NCBI RefSeq assembly: GCF_010183535.1 | Contig: NC_071332.1 | Location: 15,562,001-15,626,000 of the forward strand | Length of the DNA stretch: 64,000 bases | From: Caenorhabditis remanei | Lineage: Eukaryota > Nematoda > Chromadorea > Rhabditida > Rhabditidae | Direction: 5' to 3' | Shown: positions 22,951-33,032 of the stretch, piece by piece | How positions within the stretch are numbered: the first letter of the stretch is position 1 | How the letters are laid out: each line of letters opens with the position of its first letter | Notes under the pieces: generated by a model | What the model was told of the DNA's origin: nothing | Databases searched by the model: none | The model's input: the letters and a program-made list of their open reading frames with translations, nothing else | Position numbers and translations under genes: made by a program

Positions 22951-25039
22951 CTGAACAGAAGAAAGGTTCATTATGGAATTGAGATATTTTAACAGGACTG
23001 CGCTCGGAACGATGGGATCGTGGGTGAGACTTACTAGCCGGATGGTTGAGTTTATGGTTTGGAAGATTGCTCGTATAATTTTTGAGACTGATTTAGATTT
23101 GTTTGTTTTAGATTTCTTATATAATGTGTATATTTGGGGCAGTGGGTTAGCGTGTTAAAGAGATACGATCGCTCTGCTTCCCGTTACACGTATATATTTA
23201 TGAGTGTGAATTTTTTGCATAACTATCTTTGCCGCGGATTCATCGCTGACGTTTTGCTATCAATCGGTATGGATTTGATACCAGAAAGCAATAAAAACGC
23301 CAACCTGTCGGCATTCTAGACCGTATTATATCTCGCTATGGTGCGATATTTGTAGATCTTGTTCAAATTTCGGGGTACCAGCCCTAGATTTGTTGTGCAA
23401 TTATTGCTACCAACTCGTTGTCTTCACGCTCTTTGCGTATTAGGTTACGTACTCCCAATACAGACAACTTTCCTCTTCTTCAATCTGTAACTGCCACTTA
23501 AAGACTTCTTGTCTTTCGTCAGAGTCACTTGCATTGATTGTGAGTACAACTTGTTGGGTCTTTTGAGAGTTGGTGGCTCTCTGAGATACCATAGTGTCCT
23601 GGATACTATTCGGCTTCGTCTGACGACAGTGCCATAGTTTAAAGAATCTATGTATCAATTTCCATACTTCAACTATAGACTAGCTATAGCCTAACGTTTA
23701 GAATATAAAATCAACTTGTTTTTGTCTCGGAGCCTCTGGAAATTGTCGTTCTTTCGCCATTTGTTGCGAATTCGCGACGGTGTTTTCCGTGATTGAGGCT
23801 CTTTAACTGTGAAAAATGAAAAGGGTTTGTGTCTCGAAGCTTCTGGCAATTGTCGCTTCTTCGCCATTTGTAGCGAAGTCGTGACGATGACTTTATGCCA
23901 TTTTTGGAAGCTTCTTGACGGTCTTGTCTTATAATCCTGCAGAAACGGTGTTTTCCGCGGATCTCGTTGTTTGAAAATCTTCCAGAAACTGTGGTTTCTG
24001 TCTGATTTTGATTTATTTTTATGTAGATGATGTTGTTTTCTACATGGTTTTGTTTGAGACATTTGCCCAGGATCTGTCGATATGCCGTTGACATTATCGA
24101 TTTTTTATTTGAGCGGTGTCTCTTTTGTTTTCGAGCATCAGAGTTATAGGTTCTTCTGCTTCTGATTATATAATATTTGAGATTCTGGAGTTTCCGCAAT
24201 GGATTCTCTCTTGTGAGTCTCTTTGATTTATTTTTGTCGCGAATCAAATCGCTTTGATGATTGTTTGGTGCCGCGGATTTGCAGCATTTCAGCTGATATT
24301 CGCTGAATTATTGATTTTTTATCGGTTATGAGTTATTCGGTCTGAAGGTGACTCTTAATAAGCTCTTTGATATATTTATTTTTGTTGAGGAGATTTCGAA
24401 GGTGAACTCTCCTCTTAATTTGTGAGTGATGATGTATCATCTGCTCTTTTTCCGCGGATTGCGGTTAATTTGCACGTTATTGTGTCTTTGTGGACCATTT
24501 AGGAGGCTTTCCATCCCCTTTGAACCGTTTAATAGGGTTTCTCATCCCCTTTGAACCGTTTAATAGGGTTTATCATCCCCTTGTGTCCTGAGAGTTCTTA
24601 GACTGCTCAGTTTGTTGATTGTTGGCTGTTGTTTGTTGTGGCTAATTCTATCTGACACGCAACTCATCAGCATCCGTCCATCATCTCACATCACTCCACC
24701 GTTCCGAGCGATAGTTTCTGAAATTAGGTATCACAGAGTTACTCGACTCTTGGAATATTGGCTGAAAGAAATACAGGATGATAGAAGTTATTGATTTATC
24801 ATTGGGCGGAGCCGGCAATGAGTAGCGGTATGTGGGGTTCAAAAACAATGAGCTCCTATTGGGGAGATAACAAGGGGTTTACAACAACAGGTTAACAGAA
24901 AAGATAACAATAGAGAACAAAAATGGGTTGATTGTTCGGTGAGTGACTTTGACAGCAGCAACCGCGGGTTGATGTCTTCTAGTTGAAGTATCTGCTTTGC
25001 GCGGATGTTGATGGCTGGCTGGTCTATAAGTCAATCCTG
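22951..25039. other. Non-coding spacer between accessory genes 2 and 3
   Basis: Neither strand has a convincing gene. It contains two diverged copies of a unit of about 60 bp (near 23715-23780 and 23827-23890, around GTCTCG(A/G)AGC...CTGG(C/A)AATTGTCG). It also has a short tandem repeat of about 30 bp near 24500-24590 (CCCTTTGAACCGTTTAATAG) and five CCGCGG sites. A minus-strand ORF at 23711-24247 overlaps the diverged repeats and has no recognisable domain. Confidence 0.5.
24500..24590. repeat. Short tandem repeat in the retroelement spacer
   Basis: Units of about 30 bp containing CCCTTTGAACCGTTTAATAG, with a shared ATCCCC(T) start, occur about two and a half times. No function is evident. 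Confidence 0.7.
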
Positions 25040-26210
25040 TCATCTTATGAAAAAAGGTTGTGTAACTGATACCTTGTTTCTTCTGGGTGGTTGTGGAGCT
25101 TCCGCGGATCTTTCGTCCTTGAGAGCTTTATAGCTACAAAAGGCGACATTGTGATTCGCGGCTCTCGAGTCGATCACCTTGCCGACGCATCTTCTGCACT
25201 TGATGTTTTCACTCGGACATCCAGTATGCTTGCCACGTTGTGGATTTGGATTTACTTCCAAACAGTGGATGCAGATGTTGAGCTGTTGGGCTCTTTGGAT
25301 ACGATCCGATCCCACGTATGACTTGCAGATGTCTGTCGGGTGATTTTGTCTCTGGCAGAGAACGCATCCGCGCTGCAATGGTTTAGTTGAGTTCATGTAT
25401 GTTTTTGAGTGTTTGTCGGAACTCACGTTGATCTTTTGAGCTGTCGAGGCAGTGTCTCTTTCTTCCTTGCCCAGCGGATCGAGTTGCAAGATCTGTGGCT
25501 CCGCTTGGCGCAACATGCTACCTTCGAGCTGTTCAACCGCGGTTTCTACTTTTTGGATGGCTCTGCGGGTCTCTTTGTTGTCTTGAGCCAAGTCTTGAAA
25601 ACCTTTGAGCCATTCCTTCTGTAGATCGGACTTTTGGTCTTTGGTGGCCAGAGTGACTAGGCGTTGTAGTGCCGCGGTTGTCGAATTGTTGGCTCGAATG
25701 AGGTCATTGTTTGTGCGCAATATGGCCGCCAAGTTAGCTGAGATCTGATTTGAGTTCTTGATCCAATCCGGCGGGATATTCTGTGGAGCACAGTTGGCCG
25801 CGATTGTCAGCTCCATGTTCTCAATGGATTGATGCATGCCGCGGATCTCTGGAAGAGTAGGCATGTAAAGTTTTGTTTATTGATTTACTGTTATTACCAT
25901 CGATGAGCAATTCATCAACCGTGATCCGCGGTTCCAAGGTATAGTCTTCTGACTTGACGCTTTGAGCGTCATCGGGGTCTTCTGCCTCATCCGCGGCTTC
26001 GTCGTTCATCTTTCCTCTCTTTGGAGGGATTTCCGACGGTTGATTGCTTGTCGATCTGCTATGAGATCGTCTATTGGTCTGCGGCACGAGTGGTCCGCTT
26101 TGGTTGAAGTCGTCCAGCGGTGGAGGAGTGCGTGGACCTTTGTGAACCGCGGTGACCGTCTCTTCTCCTTCTACCTCTAATTGAAGCACCTGTTCTTGAT
26201 GTGAAGCCAT
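25040..26210 (-). CDS. Retroelement accessory protein 2, Gag-like zinc-knuckle protein (spliced, about 373 aa)
   Basis: Exon 1 is 26210-25898, with its ATG just after a TTACAG acceptor. Exon 2 is 25848-25040, and they join in phase 1. A further in-frame 54-bp intron (GTGAGT...TTGCAG, near 25436-25380) is optional. The N-terminus is disordered, Pro/Ser and acidic. The middle (about residues 105-230) is predicted helical, and the C-terminus (about 275-355) holds three zinc-type clusters: C-x2-C-x4-H-x4-C, C-x2-C-x11-H-x2-C and C-x2-C-x11-H-x4-C. A triple cluster of this kind is characteristic of BEL/Pao Gag C-termini, so this looks like a second, diverged Gag or RNA-binding protein in an element that already has a normal gag. 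Nucleic-acid binding is inferred. Confidence 0.75.
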
Positions 26211-26447
26211 CTGTAATAATCTGATTACCACATGGTTGTGGCTGGCACAGTTTCAGATATAAGAATGACCGAACTACACGGATATTGGCTTAATAAGAAG
26301 CGGTTATTTGTGACCATTTCATAATGGTAAGGACAGGTTATGGATCAAGAGTGGTTGACAAGTGACGGGTGGTTACATATTGAGAACAAATAGATGGAGG
26401 TTTAACAGTATTTATTTATTGAGTTTTCCGCGGAATGCGTACTCGCT

Positions 26448-27648
26448 CTAGTTCCATCCGCGGGTCCCGTCTCCCTCCACGTTCGTCGACTTTGTTGGCT
26501 CCATCGATTTATTGACCAGGAGGTCGATTTTTGGCTCAATGGACTCCAACTTGTCTACGAGTTTGTTGAAGTCGTACTGGAAGTTGTTTCGGGGACGGCG
26601 GATTCTGCCTGGAATTTATAGCTTTTGTTTTCTTTGCCTCCTTTTGCTATCTTTCTAACCTTGTCCTCTTTGCTCTTCTTTCTGATCCGCGGATCGTTCC
26701 AGAGCTACAGCCATGCGAGTGGTTGAGATGTCGATGTTCTGCAAGAACTTCTCCACACGATCTTTGTTGATCGTGATTGTTGGGCTCGCTGTGGTGGTTT
26801 CATCCGCGGCTGGAAGGAAGAATGTTTATATGGGTATCTCTTTGCTATTTATGTACCTTCTTTGATGGCGAATGTCCATTGAGTGAGTTGTGATCCGCGG
26901 GTCGAAAGACTTTTGTTCTCTTCCTCATCCGCATCGGAGAAGAATGGGAATTCCATCAATTCGACGCGACGATTGCAACCGCGGATCGAGCATTTCACTT
27001 GTCTGCCGCCGCGGGTCAATTCTTCGTCCCGGATCTGGAAATAGCAATATTTAATAACATTATCGTTATTTTATTGAGAATTATATCCCATTTTTGGTTA
27101 GAATTAGCATTTTTGTTGATTTTTTCAGTTTATATGTACTCAGACAGTGTTGAAATTCGAGAATTTGTGACATTTCCGCCAAAAAAGTGGTAAGGATGAC
27201 CTATACTTGGGAGTACTGGCTTCTATCTCACTATATTTTTTTGGATTTTGTCCTAAATCGATGTATTTTATCGATTTTTGGCTCGAAAAACTGCCTTTTT
27301 GAACATTTTTGGCTGAAAATCAAGGATTTTGGCTGGAAAGCTATCGATTTATCGGCGACAGGCGCTTATTTAACGTTTTTAGTTCCTTTGGTTAGGTTTT
27401 TTGACGAATTAGCACACTTTTGGTGTAGCCAGCCGAAATTCCGATAATTTTCAGACGAAATTAACGGATTTTTAGAGTTTTTCTCGAATTTTTTGGATAA
27501 TTTTTTGATATTTTTATGAATAAGTACTCACTGGGCTCACAGCGACCGCTGGCTTGACGATTTGTGGGACTTCGTAGTTGTCTGAAGACATTATTTCCGA
27601 TCGTGGCCGCGGGTCGTAGAGTTGAGGTTTTTCGTCGGACGAATTCAT
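26448..27648 (-). CDS. Retroelement accessory protein 1 (spliced, about 201 aa)
   Basis: Four exons, 27648-27532, 27034-26857, 26809-26660 and 26608-26448, join with GT/AG borders into one open frame of 202 codons. The second acceptor is TTTCCAG and the third TTCCAG. The protein is hydrophilic: an N-terminal Ser/Pro-rich part, then a segment with KCSIRGCNRRVE (two cysteines), an acidic patch and C-terminal helical, charged sequence. No domain was recognised. It is the first gene after the 5' LTR and in the same orientation as gag-pol, so it would be expressed from spliced copies of the element transcript. CCGCGG motifs fall in its exons and encode different residues by frame. That it is a real gene is inferred from four consistent exon joins. 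Confidence 0.65.
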
Positions 27649-28608
27649 TGTTTTTTACTGAAAATACATTCAGAATTATTTTTATATTGGTATTTTTCAA
27701 GAAATCTCACGAAAAATTAACGACATGACGGAAATACACGAAAAGGATTTTAGGCCGAGCGCGAAATTACTTAATTCCGGTTGCGCGTAAGCTCCTGTGT
27801 ATCATGGTCCGCAGTGACACGCGCATTGCGTACAATGACTCGCGCACTGCGTACCGTAGTCCGATTTACCCATTAATTAGGTGTCGATTTACGGAGACTC
27901 AAGAATGAGTGATTTGGAGCATTCCGATGTCGGAATTTGCTCTTTTTATGGAAATTTGATTTGAAAAATCGCTCTTCGCACAAAAATGTGACTTATTGAG
28001 ACAATTTTATAGGTTTTGTAGATATTTTTAGGTTACCCGATGGGATTTTGTCACGGCCGCCAACCGATCGATTTATCGTTTTATCAGCTCTTTTACTCCA
28101 CCGTTTTCGTGGTTTTCCATGGGGAAAACACGATTTATACGGATTATATTACGAGTTTGAGACTGCGACGGCTAAATTTATCTTGCGAATATCCTTCGTT
28201 ACTTCTGCTATGCAGTTTTTCAGCTCCTTGACGATGTTTTCTTCTTGTTTGACAGTATTGTAGTCGAGTTTGAAGATATTTCAGCCGCGGATCGAGATGT
28301 TTGGAAGTTGAGGAAGATAATATCGCGAATATAAGAGAATTTGACGAGAATATTTTGAAATTTTTAGATTTTTTATGGTTTTTGATGGATCAATGTATTC
28401 TGATGCCACGATTGCTGCTCACTAGCCTTGAATTTTCAGAAAGGGAAGCCGACTCGGTTCTTTTTACAGTTAGCGCCTCTCTCGTTTCGATTATTGCTCA
28501 TAGACGTGAAATAGTCTAATTTGAGCGATTTCCGGCTTACTTCTGAGAAGTTCTACGGACAAATCGATAAATCGGAGGGCGTGTCACTGGCCAATCATTA
28601 CAAGAATG

Positions 28609-28626
28609 AACGGTCGTTATGCACCA
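28609..28626 (-). other. Candidate primer-binding site
   Basis: Directly after the 5' LTR the sense strand reads TGGTGCATAACGACCG. A TGG start touching the LTR is what is expected for pairing with the CCA end of a primer tRNA. The tRNA was not identified; the first bases resemble a tRNA-Gly site but diverge afterwards. Confidence 0.55.
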
Positions 28627-29412
28627 TGTGGAGGCGGGCCTTAAATGCGGTCGGAGACAGACCCGCTCCGGATAAAATCTTCCCTAACTGGTTAAAATGT
28701 GAGAATAACGGCTATAAGTGTGAGGATGAGCAATGCGACAACAGAACACAAGTTTTAAGACAATGATCCATTTATTTACGAAAGATTTAGATAAATTTAA
28801 GAGAGATAATTTTATATATTTAGAGAAGCGTCCTGCTGGAAGTGCCGCGGGTCGATTAGTAGACAAATGAGCGGTCACAACCGCGGATCGCTTGAATTGG
28901 CCTAAAGGGCCCAAAAAGGTGGAGTTTTTAGGAATTTCCTAGCGTCAGTTCGCGCTAAATTGGCTAGAAATAGTCCTGGAAAATTATATGGATCTATTTC
29001 GCCGGAAAACTCTCTCACTCTCACGCATTCTACCAAAAAAGTAGGTGAACGGTCCTCTCTCGTTGTACGAGATTGGAATGAGATGCGCGGTCGACCGCTA
29101 CGCGGACACGCGTCGCGGCCGCCGACAACGAGATAGTGTTGATGCGGAGGAGAGTAGATGAGCGATAGAGCGTGTTTACTGACAAAAGGGAATTAAGAGC
29201 GGTAATTTGAATTATAATTATTTGAATATTCCTGATAACAGGAGATTAAAAAGAGATAAATAAAGTGAATTAGTGAACAGATTGGAACAATATTGAAATA
29301 AGAGATTAGTAAGGCGATGATGAGCCTAGTTTTGCGGGGAAAACCATGTGGGGCTCATCATTCAGCCTTTCAGTTGTCGACAAATTTGTCTTTAGGGAAA
29401 TAGTTGACAACA
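28627..29412 (-). repeat. 5' LTR of the BEL/Pao element
   Basis: 786 bp, starting TGTTGTCAAC in the sense direction and ending CCTCCACA. It matches 10302-11087 base for base as far as I could compare by eye. It contains two CCGCGG motifs (28845 and 28881). The promoter and polyadenylation signals were not located with confidence. Confidence 0.95.
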
Positions 29413-30750
29413 GTTTCGCAGAACCCGGGAAGACTTTTGAACTGTCTGAAAATTGAATTTTACTGAATGTGGTTCTCTTCTCTCACTTACTGTAGATCGA
29501 ACCTCAGTTGGATCGCATAGTTCTTCTTCGTCCGATAAATCCGGAACATGATGAGTAGAGGTGGATGGACGACATGCAGACCTCTTCTGTAAAATATTGT
29601 TGTTGTGGTAATAGAAACTAATACATTAATAGAAGAATTCAACTATTGTAACCGACTAAAATTTACAGTTGTGCTTAGATCAGATAATTGTTCTGTCATC
29701 TCATTAAAAATTTAGACTCACTCTTTTTTTCACATTATGCTGATCTATTGATTTCTTTGGAGTTTGAGGATTAACCAAAGATTTAGTGGATGTTGGATTG
29801 GAGGTAGAAGCAGTGTTTTGGCGGGTGGCTCTCTGAAACACATATATATATATATATATATCAGCAGTTAATAGATAACGCAAGGTTATTGATACGAATT
29901 TTCTTACTTCATAACTGGTACTGTGAAAATCCAAACTTTATTTTTTCACAGTAAATAAATACTCACCAGGCTAGAAACGGTAGAGACTTTTTGAGCTTTT
30001 CTTGAGCGAGGCATCTGAAATAAAAACAGTGCAGGGAATTTTTTGAATATGACAAATTTTTGAGAAACACCGCATGGTCCAAAGAAATAAACACCTTTTC
30101 AATCATTTGAAGCGACTTTTTCCCAAAAAAACTTATTTTTCAAAAGTTATTTTTGAAAAAGGAGTTTTTGGGATATTTTGAGCTATAATTCGAGTAAATT
30201 GACGAATTTAAGTGGATGAATTTTCTTGTGAATTTCATGACATCTTCTCCCCGTCTGTCAAGTCTCAAGACTGGCAAAAAGACCGATAAAACTAAGATTA
30301 GGAAGTGCACCAATTAGGAAAAAGACGAACAGGTGCAGAAGACCACGAAAGCTTTAAAATTGTACATATTTTTGCTGCCGGCGGAAAACGCCAGTGCTGA
30401 GGGAGAAAACGCGTTTACACATGAGGGTTACATATTTCCTCTCTCATTCTGCGTCTCTTTTCTCACTCTGCGTCTCTTTTATATTATCTCTCTCTCTCTC
30501 ACTCTCTTTCTCCTTTCAATAGAAATAATAAATTTAGTAAAAACTTTCAGTTTGCAATTAGTTACAAACACTTACCGTTTTTAGATATTCAGAAGATTTT
30601 CGATTTATCCTTGAATAACTCTGCAAAATTCAGGTATTGCGAACGGAATGGACAAAATAAGGAAATAAAGAAAATCAATGGCAAGTTGTCAATGAAAGAA
30701 AAGGCCAATACGCGAGGCTGCCCTCCTCATTTCTGTGTAAAAATTGACCC
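29413..30750. repeat. Segmental duplication, copy 2 (right part)
   Basis: The part of the second homeobox copy right of the LTR element: exons 1-3, the start of exon 4, and about 730 bp upstream that match 2800-3790. An AT dinucleotide run (CATATATATATATATATATA) lies in intron 1-2 near 29838-29860. Confidence 0.8.
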
Positions 30751-33032
30751 CCTCCCCCCTCCCTATTCCTTTACTGCGTAAGGTCGCGGAAACGCGATCT
30801 GACGCGTTGGCACGGTGCCAAAAAATACTTGGCTGAGTGCCAAGAATGGTTTCGCTTATTTAACGTATCTTTGACTTCCACAAATGATTATTCGTCTTCT
30901 GCTGTCATCTCAGTAACGGAAATGTGCAAGGTCTGTTATCTTTTGTCGTTATTCATCAAGGTTTGAAATTAAGAACAGATTTAATATAAATAATACTATG
31001 CATCTTCAGGAAAATAAAGGCATTGTTGTCATTATCAATTTCGAATCTTCTGAAGTTCAGAAATGCTCATTTTTTCAGTCGCCAGGGGATAATTCGATGT
31101 AACAGGACTTAAATGAACAAATATTGGTTTAACATTTAATTTTATAATAAAATTTTTCAGTTTCAACAGCAAAAACGTTACAGAACGGTACCTAAAATAG
31201 ACTCATCTACCTGTAGTATAATGGAATTTCTTTTATGTTATTATTATCATGTTTCTTTCTGATGAGAATCATCGTCATGAATGATCCCTACATCACTGAA
31301 CAAAATGACTAGAAAAGTTTTTTTCCGGGAACATCCGTTGGTTTCAGAAACATCAGTATAAATGTATGTCGCTGTAATACAGGTTTTACAGTATGTGTAG
31401 ATAGCTCAATTGGAATACAACATCGCATTCTATAAATGTTGACAGCAAGATATGTTTTTCATTATCTCCTCAACATGAAGAAAATATTTTCTAGTTACTT
31501 AATTTCGACATTTTCTAAAATACACATCTCTAACACCCGACTAATTTGCATTGAGGCGGAAAGACTCATCCACATGAAAACATTGTCTATTTTTGTCAAA
31601 AAAGTGGGAAGTCCGGAAGTTCAATTCAATATTTTCTATACTTTCTTTCTTCCAAGAACAAGCAACACACATTCTTGTATGTGTTGAGGAAATTGAATAA
31701 CGACTGGAGACTAGAACTTTCTTTTTTTCTCGATTTGCAATGAGTAATGTTTCAGAAAAACTAGAAATCACTTGGAATTGTTACGTATCAGTCGGTTCCA
31801 GGTGTCATAAGCTTTTTTCTAAATGCATGTATGTCTGATATTTTCAGAAACATAAAAATTATAACATCAAGAACTATTTTTGATCTAACCACTCTTTGTT
31901 CTTTTCTTTCCCACCCTTCCTTTTTTATTCATACTAATCCACCACCTTCCGCCACTTCAAAACTCAACTCATTAGCAATAACCGAAAGAAATTCACTTCT
32001 TGTGAAAAACGACCAAAGAACGAGTGCGTTTATTCATGTCCCCCAAGTAAATGAGTAACCAAATTCCAATCTAACCCAATTTTTCCACTAATTTTCGGCT
32101 ATCCAATTTTCTGATGTTGTTTCATTGAGAAAGGGAAAAGTGACCGATGCAACTTGGTTATTGGTCTTTTTTAGTAGAGCAAAATCACCTGGCTGTTTAA
32201 TTCTGAACTTTTGTCATTTTTCGTAATTTTTTAAAAAATCAGTTGGTCAAGTTTTGGAAGTTTCATATTTTTATTTTGGCTCAACACAAATTACTATTGT
32301 TATTATTCCGTGACGTTTTGAAACTAAACCTATTGCAACTGGGATGCTTTAAAACTCTGTCGCCTAGCCTTCCCTGATGAGTCCAAGATTTTGGTGCTCA
32401 GAAATATGATTCTGCGATAATAAAAGAACTAAGATTCTTTCCTGTTGAAGATTCTGAAGCTCATGGAGGATGCTTTTTGAATTTCTTATAACTAGAAATT
32501 TTGCGTTAATGAGATATTTTGCAACCAGATGTGTCGTAACTGCTAAATTTTGAATACATTCTAAAAAACAAAGATATATGATTGTAGCAGTTGCGAAACG
32601 TGATAGTTACAGAATGTAATGATTGTAAAGTGTCTAACTCATAACTAGGCTCGCAGAGACGTTTAGCCAGTTTTGACTGCAGAAATGGACTCCCTTGTAA
32701 GAAACATCGCTTTACAATCAGGTTAAGAAATTCTTCGAATTTTTTATTCTCAAATTATTCTCTGACTTTTAAGCTTTCTAAATCACCGTCAGCTACCCAA
32801 AGTACAATTATTCCTCCGCTTTACAACGTCATTCGCATCACTGAAATTCCAAATTCCAGTTCATTAACTTTGATTTCTTCCGAGAATGTTCCATATCCTC
32901 CCCCACTCAATAACATAACTTTTTGTTTTCTCGTCTATTCTAATTTATTAAAAAATAAGAAATCGTATTTATTATCTTGTTGACTACATATACATTCTTA
33001 GAACCCTGTACAATTTTTGTGTTTTGTGGGAA
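30751..33032. other. Intergenic region without a recognisable gene
   Basis: AT-rich sequence with scattered short ORFs (for example 31436-31687 and 31831-32058) that lack domains, convincing splice structure or codon bias. It includes the presumed promoter of the SRE receptor. No repeat or RNA gene was recognised. Confidence 0.5.

Larger units (their letters stand above)
10520..28886. repeat. Dispersed CCGCGG(A/G)T motif array across the retroelement
   Basis: By eye the palindrome CCGCGG occurs about 62 times between 10520 and 28886, for example at 10520, 10556, 12583, 13112, 15812, 15842, 19779, 19802, 22110, 26895, 26979, 27009, 28845 and 28881. Only two were found elsewhere in the window (40647 and 53410). 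About 46 of the 62 are followed by AT or GT on the plus strand. Sequence outside the 8-10 bp core differs from site to site. Sites occur in LTRs, introns, spacers and exons, and in exons in all three frames (SAV, PR, RG). Near-matches such as TCGCGGAT (11635) and TGCGGGT (17433) are also present. The function is unknown. Confidence 0.9.
10302..29412 (-). mobile_element. Giant BEL/Pao-type LTR retrotransposon (19.1 kb)
   Basis: A complete LTR element transcribed leftwards. It is bounded by two 786-bp LTRs (TG...CA ends) and flanked by the direct repeat GTTTC at 10297-10301 and 29413-29417, typical of a 5-bp LTR-element target duplication. In sense order it contains: 5' LTR, candidate primer-binding site, three intron-containing accessory genes (27648-26448, 26210-25040, 22950-19813), gag (18828-15991), pol (16019-10981) and 3' LTR. 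Protease-RT-RNase H-integrase order, the DUF1759-like Gag and the post-integrase domain identify the BEL/Pao class. Known BEL/Pao elements are generally well under half this length. The LTRs looked identical when read side by side, so the insertion is recent. It interrupts exon 4 of homeobox copy 2. Confidence 0.95.
6647..30014 (-). pseudogene. Multi-homeodomain protein, copy 2, disrupted by an LTR retrotransposon
   Basis: Exons read 30014-29967, 29832-29722, 29586-29491, 29445-29413 continuing at 10301-10147, 10099-9827, 9782-9612, 9565-9443, 8069-7929, 7878-7780, 7727-7578, 7528-7382, 7331-7161 and 6952-6647. The 19.1-kb element splits exon 4. Leaving out the element and one copy of its 5-bp target duplication gives a 183-bp exon 4, the same length as in copy 1, and an open 672-codon frame, so the gene was intact until the insertion. 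It encodes six homeodomain-like repeats and a C-terminal acidic tail rich in DDSDDSDDS-type runs. Repeat 2 (VSNWFMNKRDR) keeps W48, F49, N51 and R53. The other five do not keep Asn51. The protein is presumably nuclear. It is probably a null allele now, unless the element can be spliced out. Confidence 0.88.

Noticed and set aside
23691..24247. Overlapping minus-strand ORFs of 123 and 178 codons as a fourth accessory gene.
   Set aside because: Lys/Arg/Asn-rich sequence made from diverged 60-bp repeats, open in two frames at once, without splice support.
11402..26180. Many plus-strand ORFs of 60-140 codons inside the retroelement (for example 14860-15222, 15910-16341, 21458-21787).
   Set aside because: They lie opposite gag, pol or accessory exons, have no start context or domain, and reflect the higher GC content of the element.
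27461..27531. Read-through of accessory exon 1 beyond 27532 as coding.
   Set aside because: A GTGAGT donor stands at 27531 and the sequence after it is AT-rich and homopolymeric.
31436..32058. Small ORFs in the 31-32 kb region as genes.
   Set aside because: No domain, no consistent splice joins and AT-driven composition.
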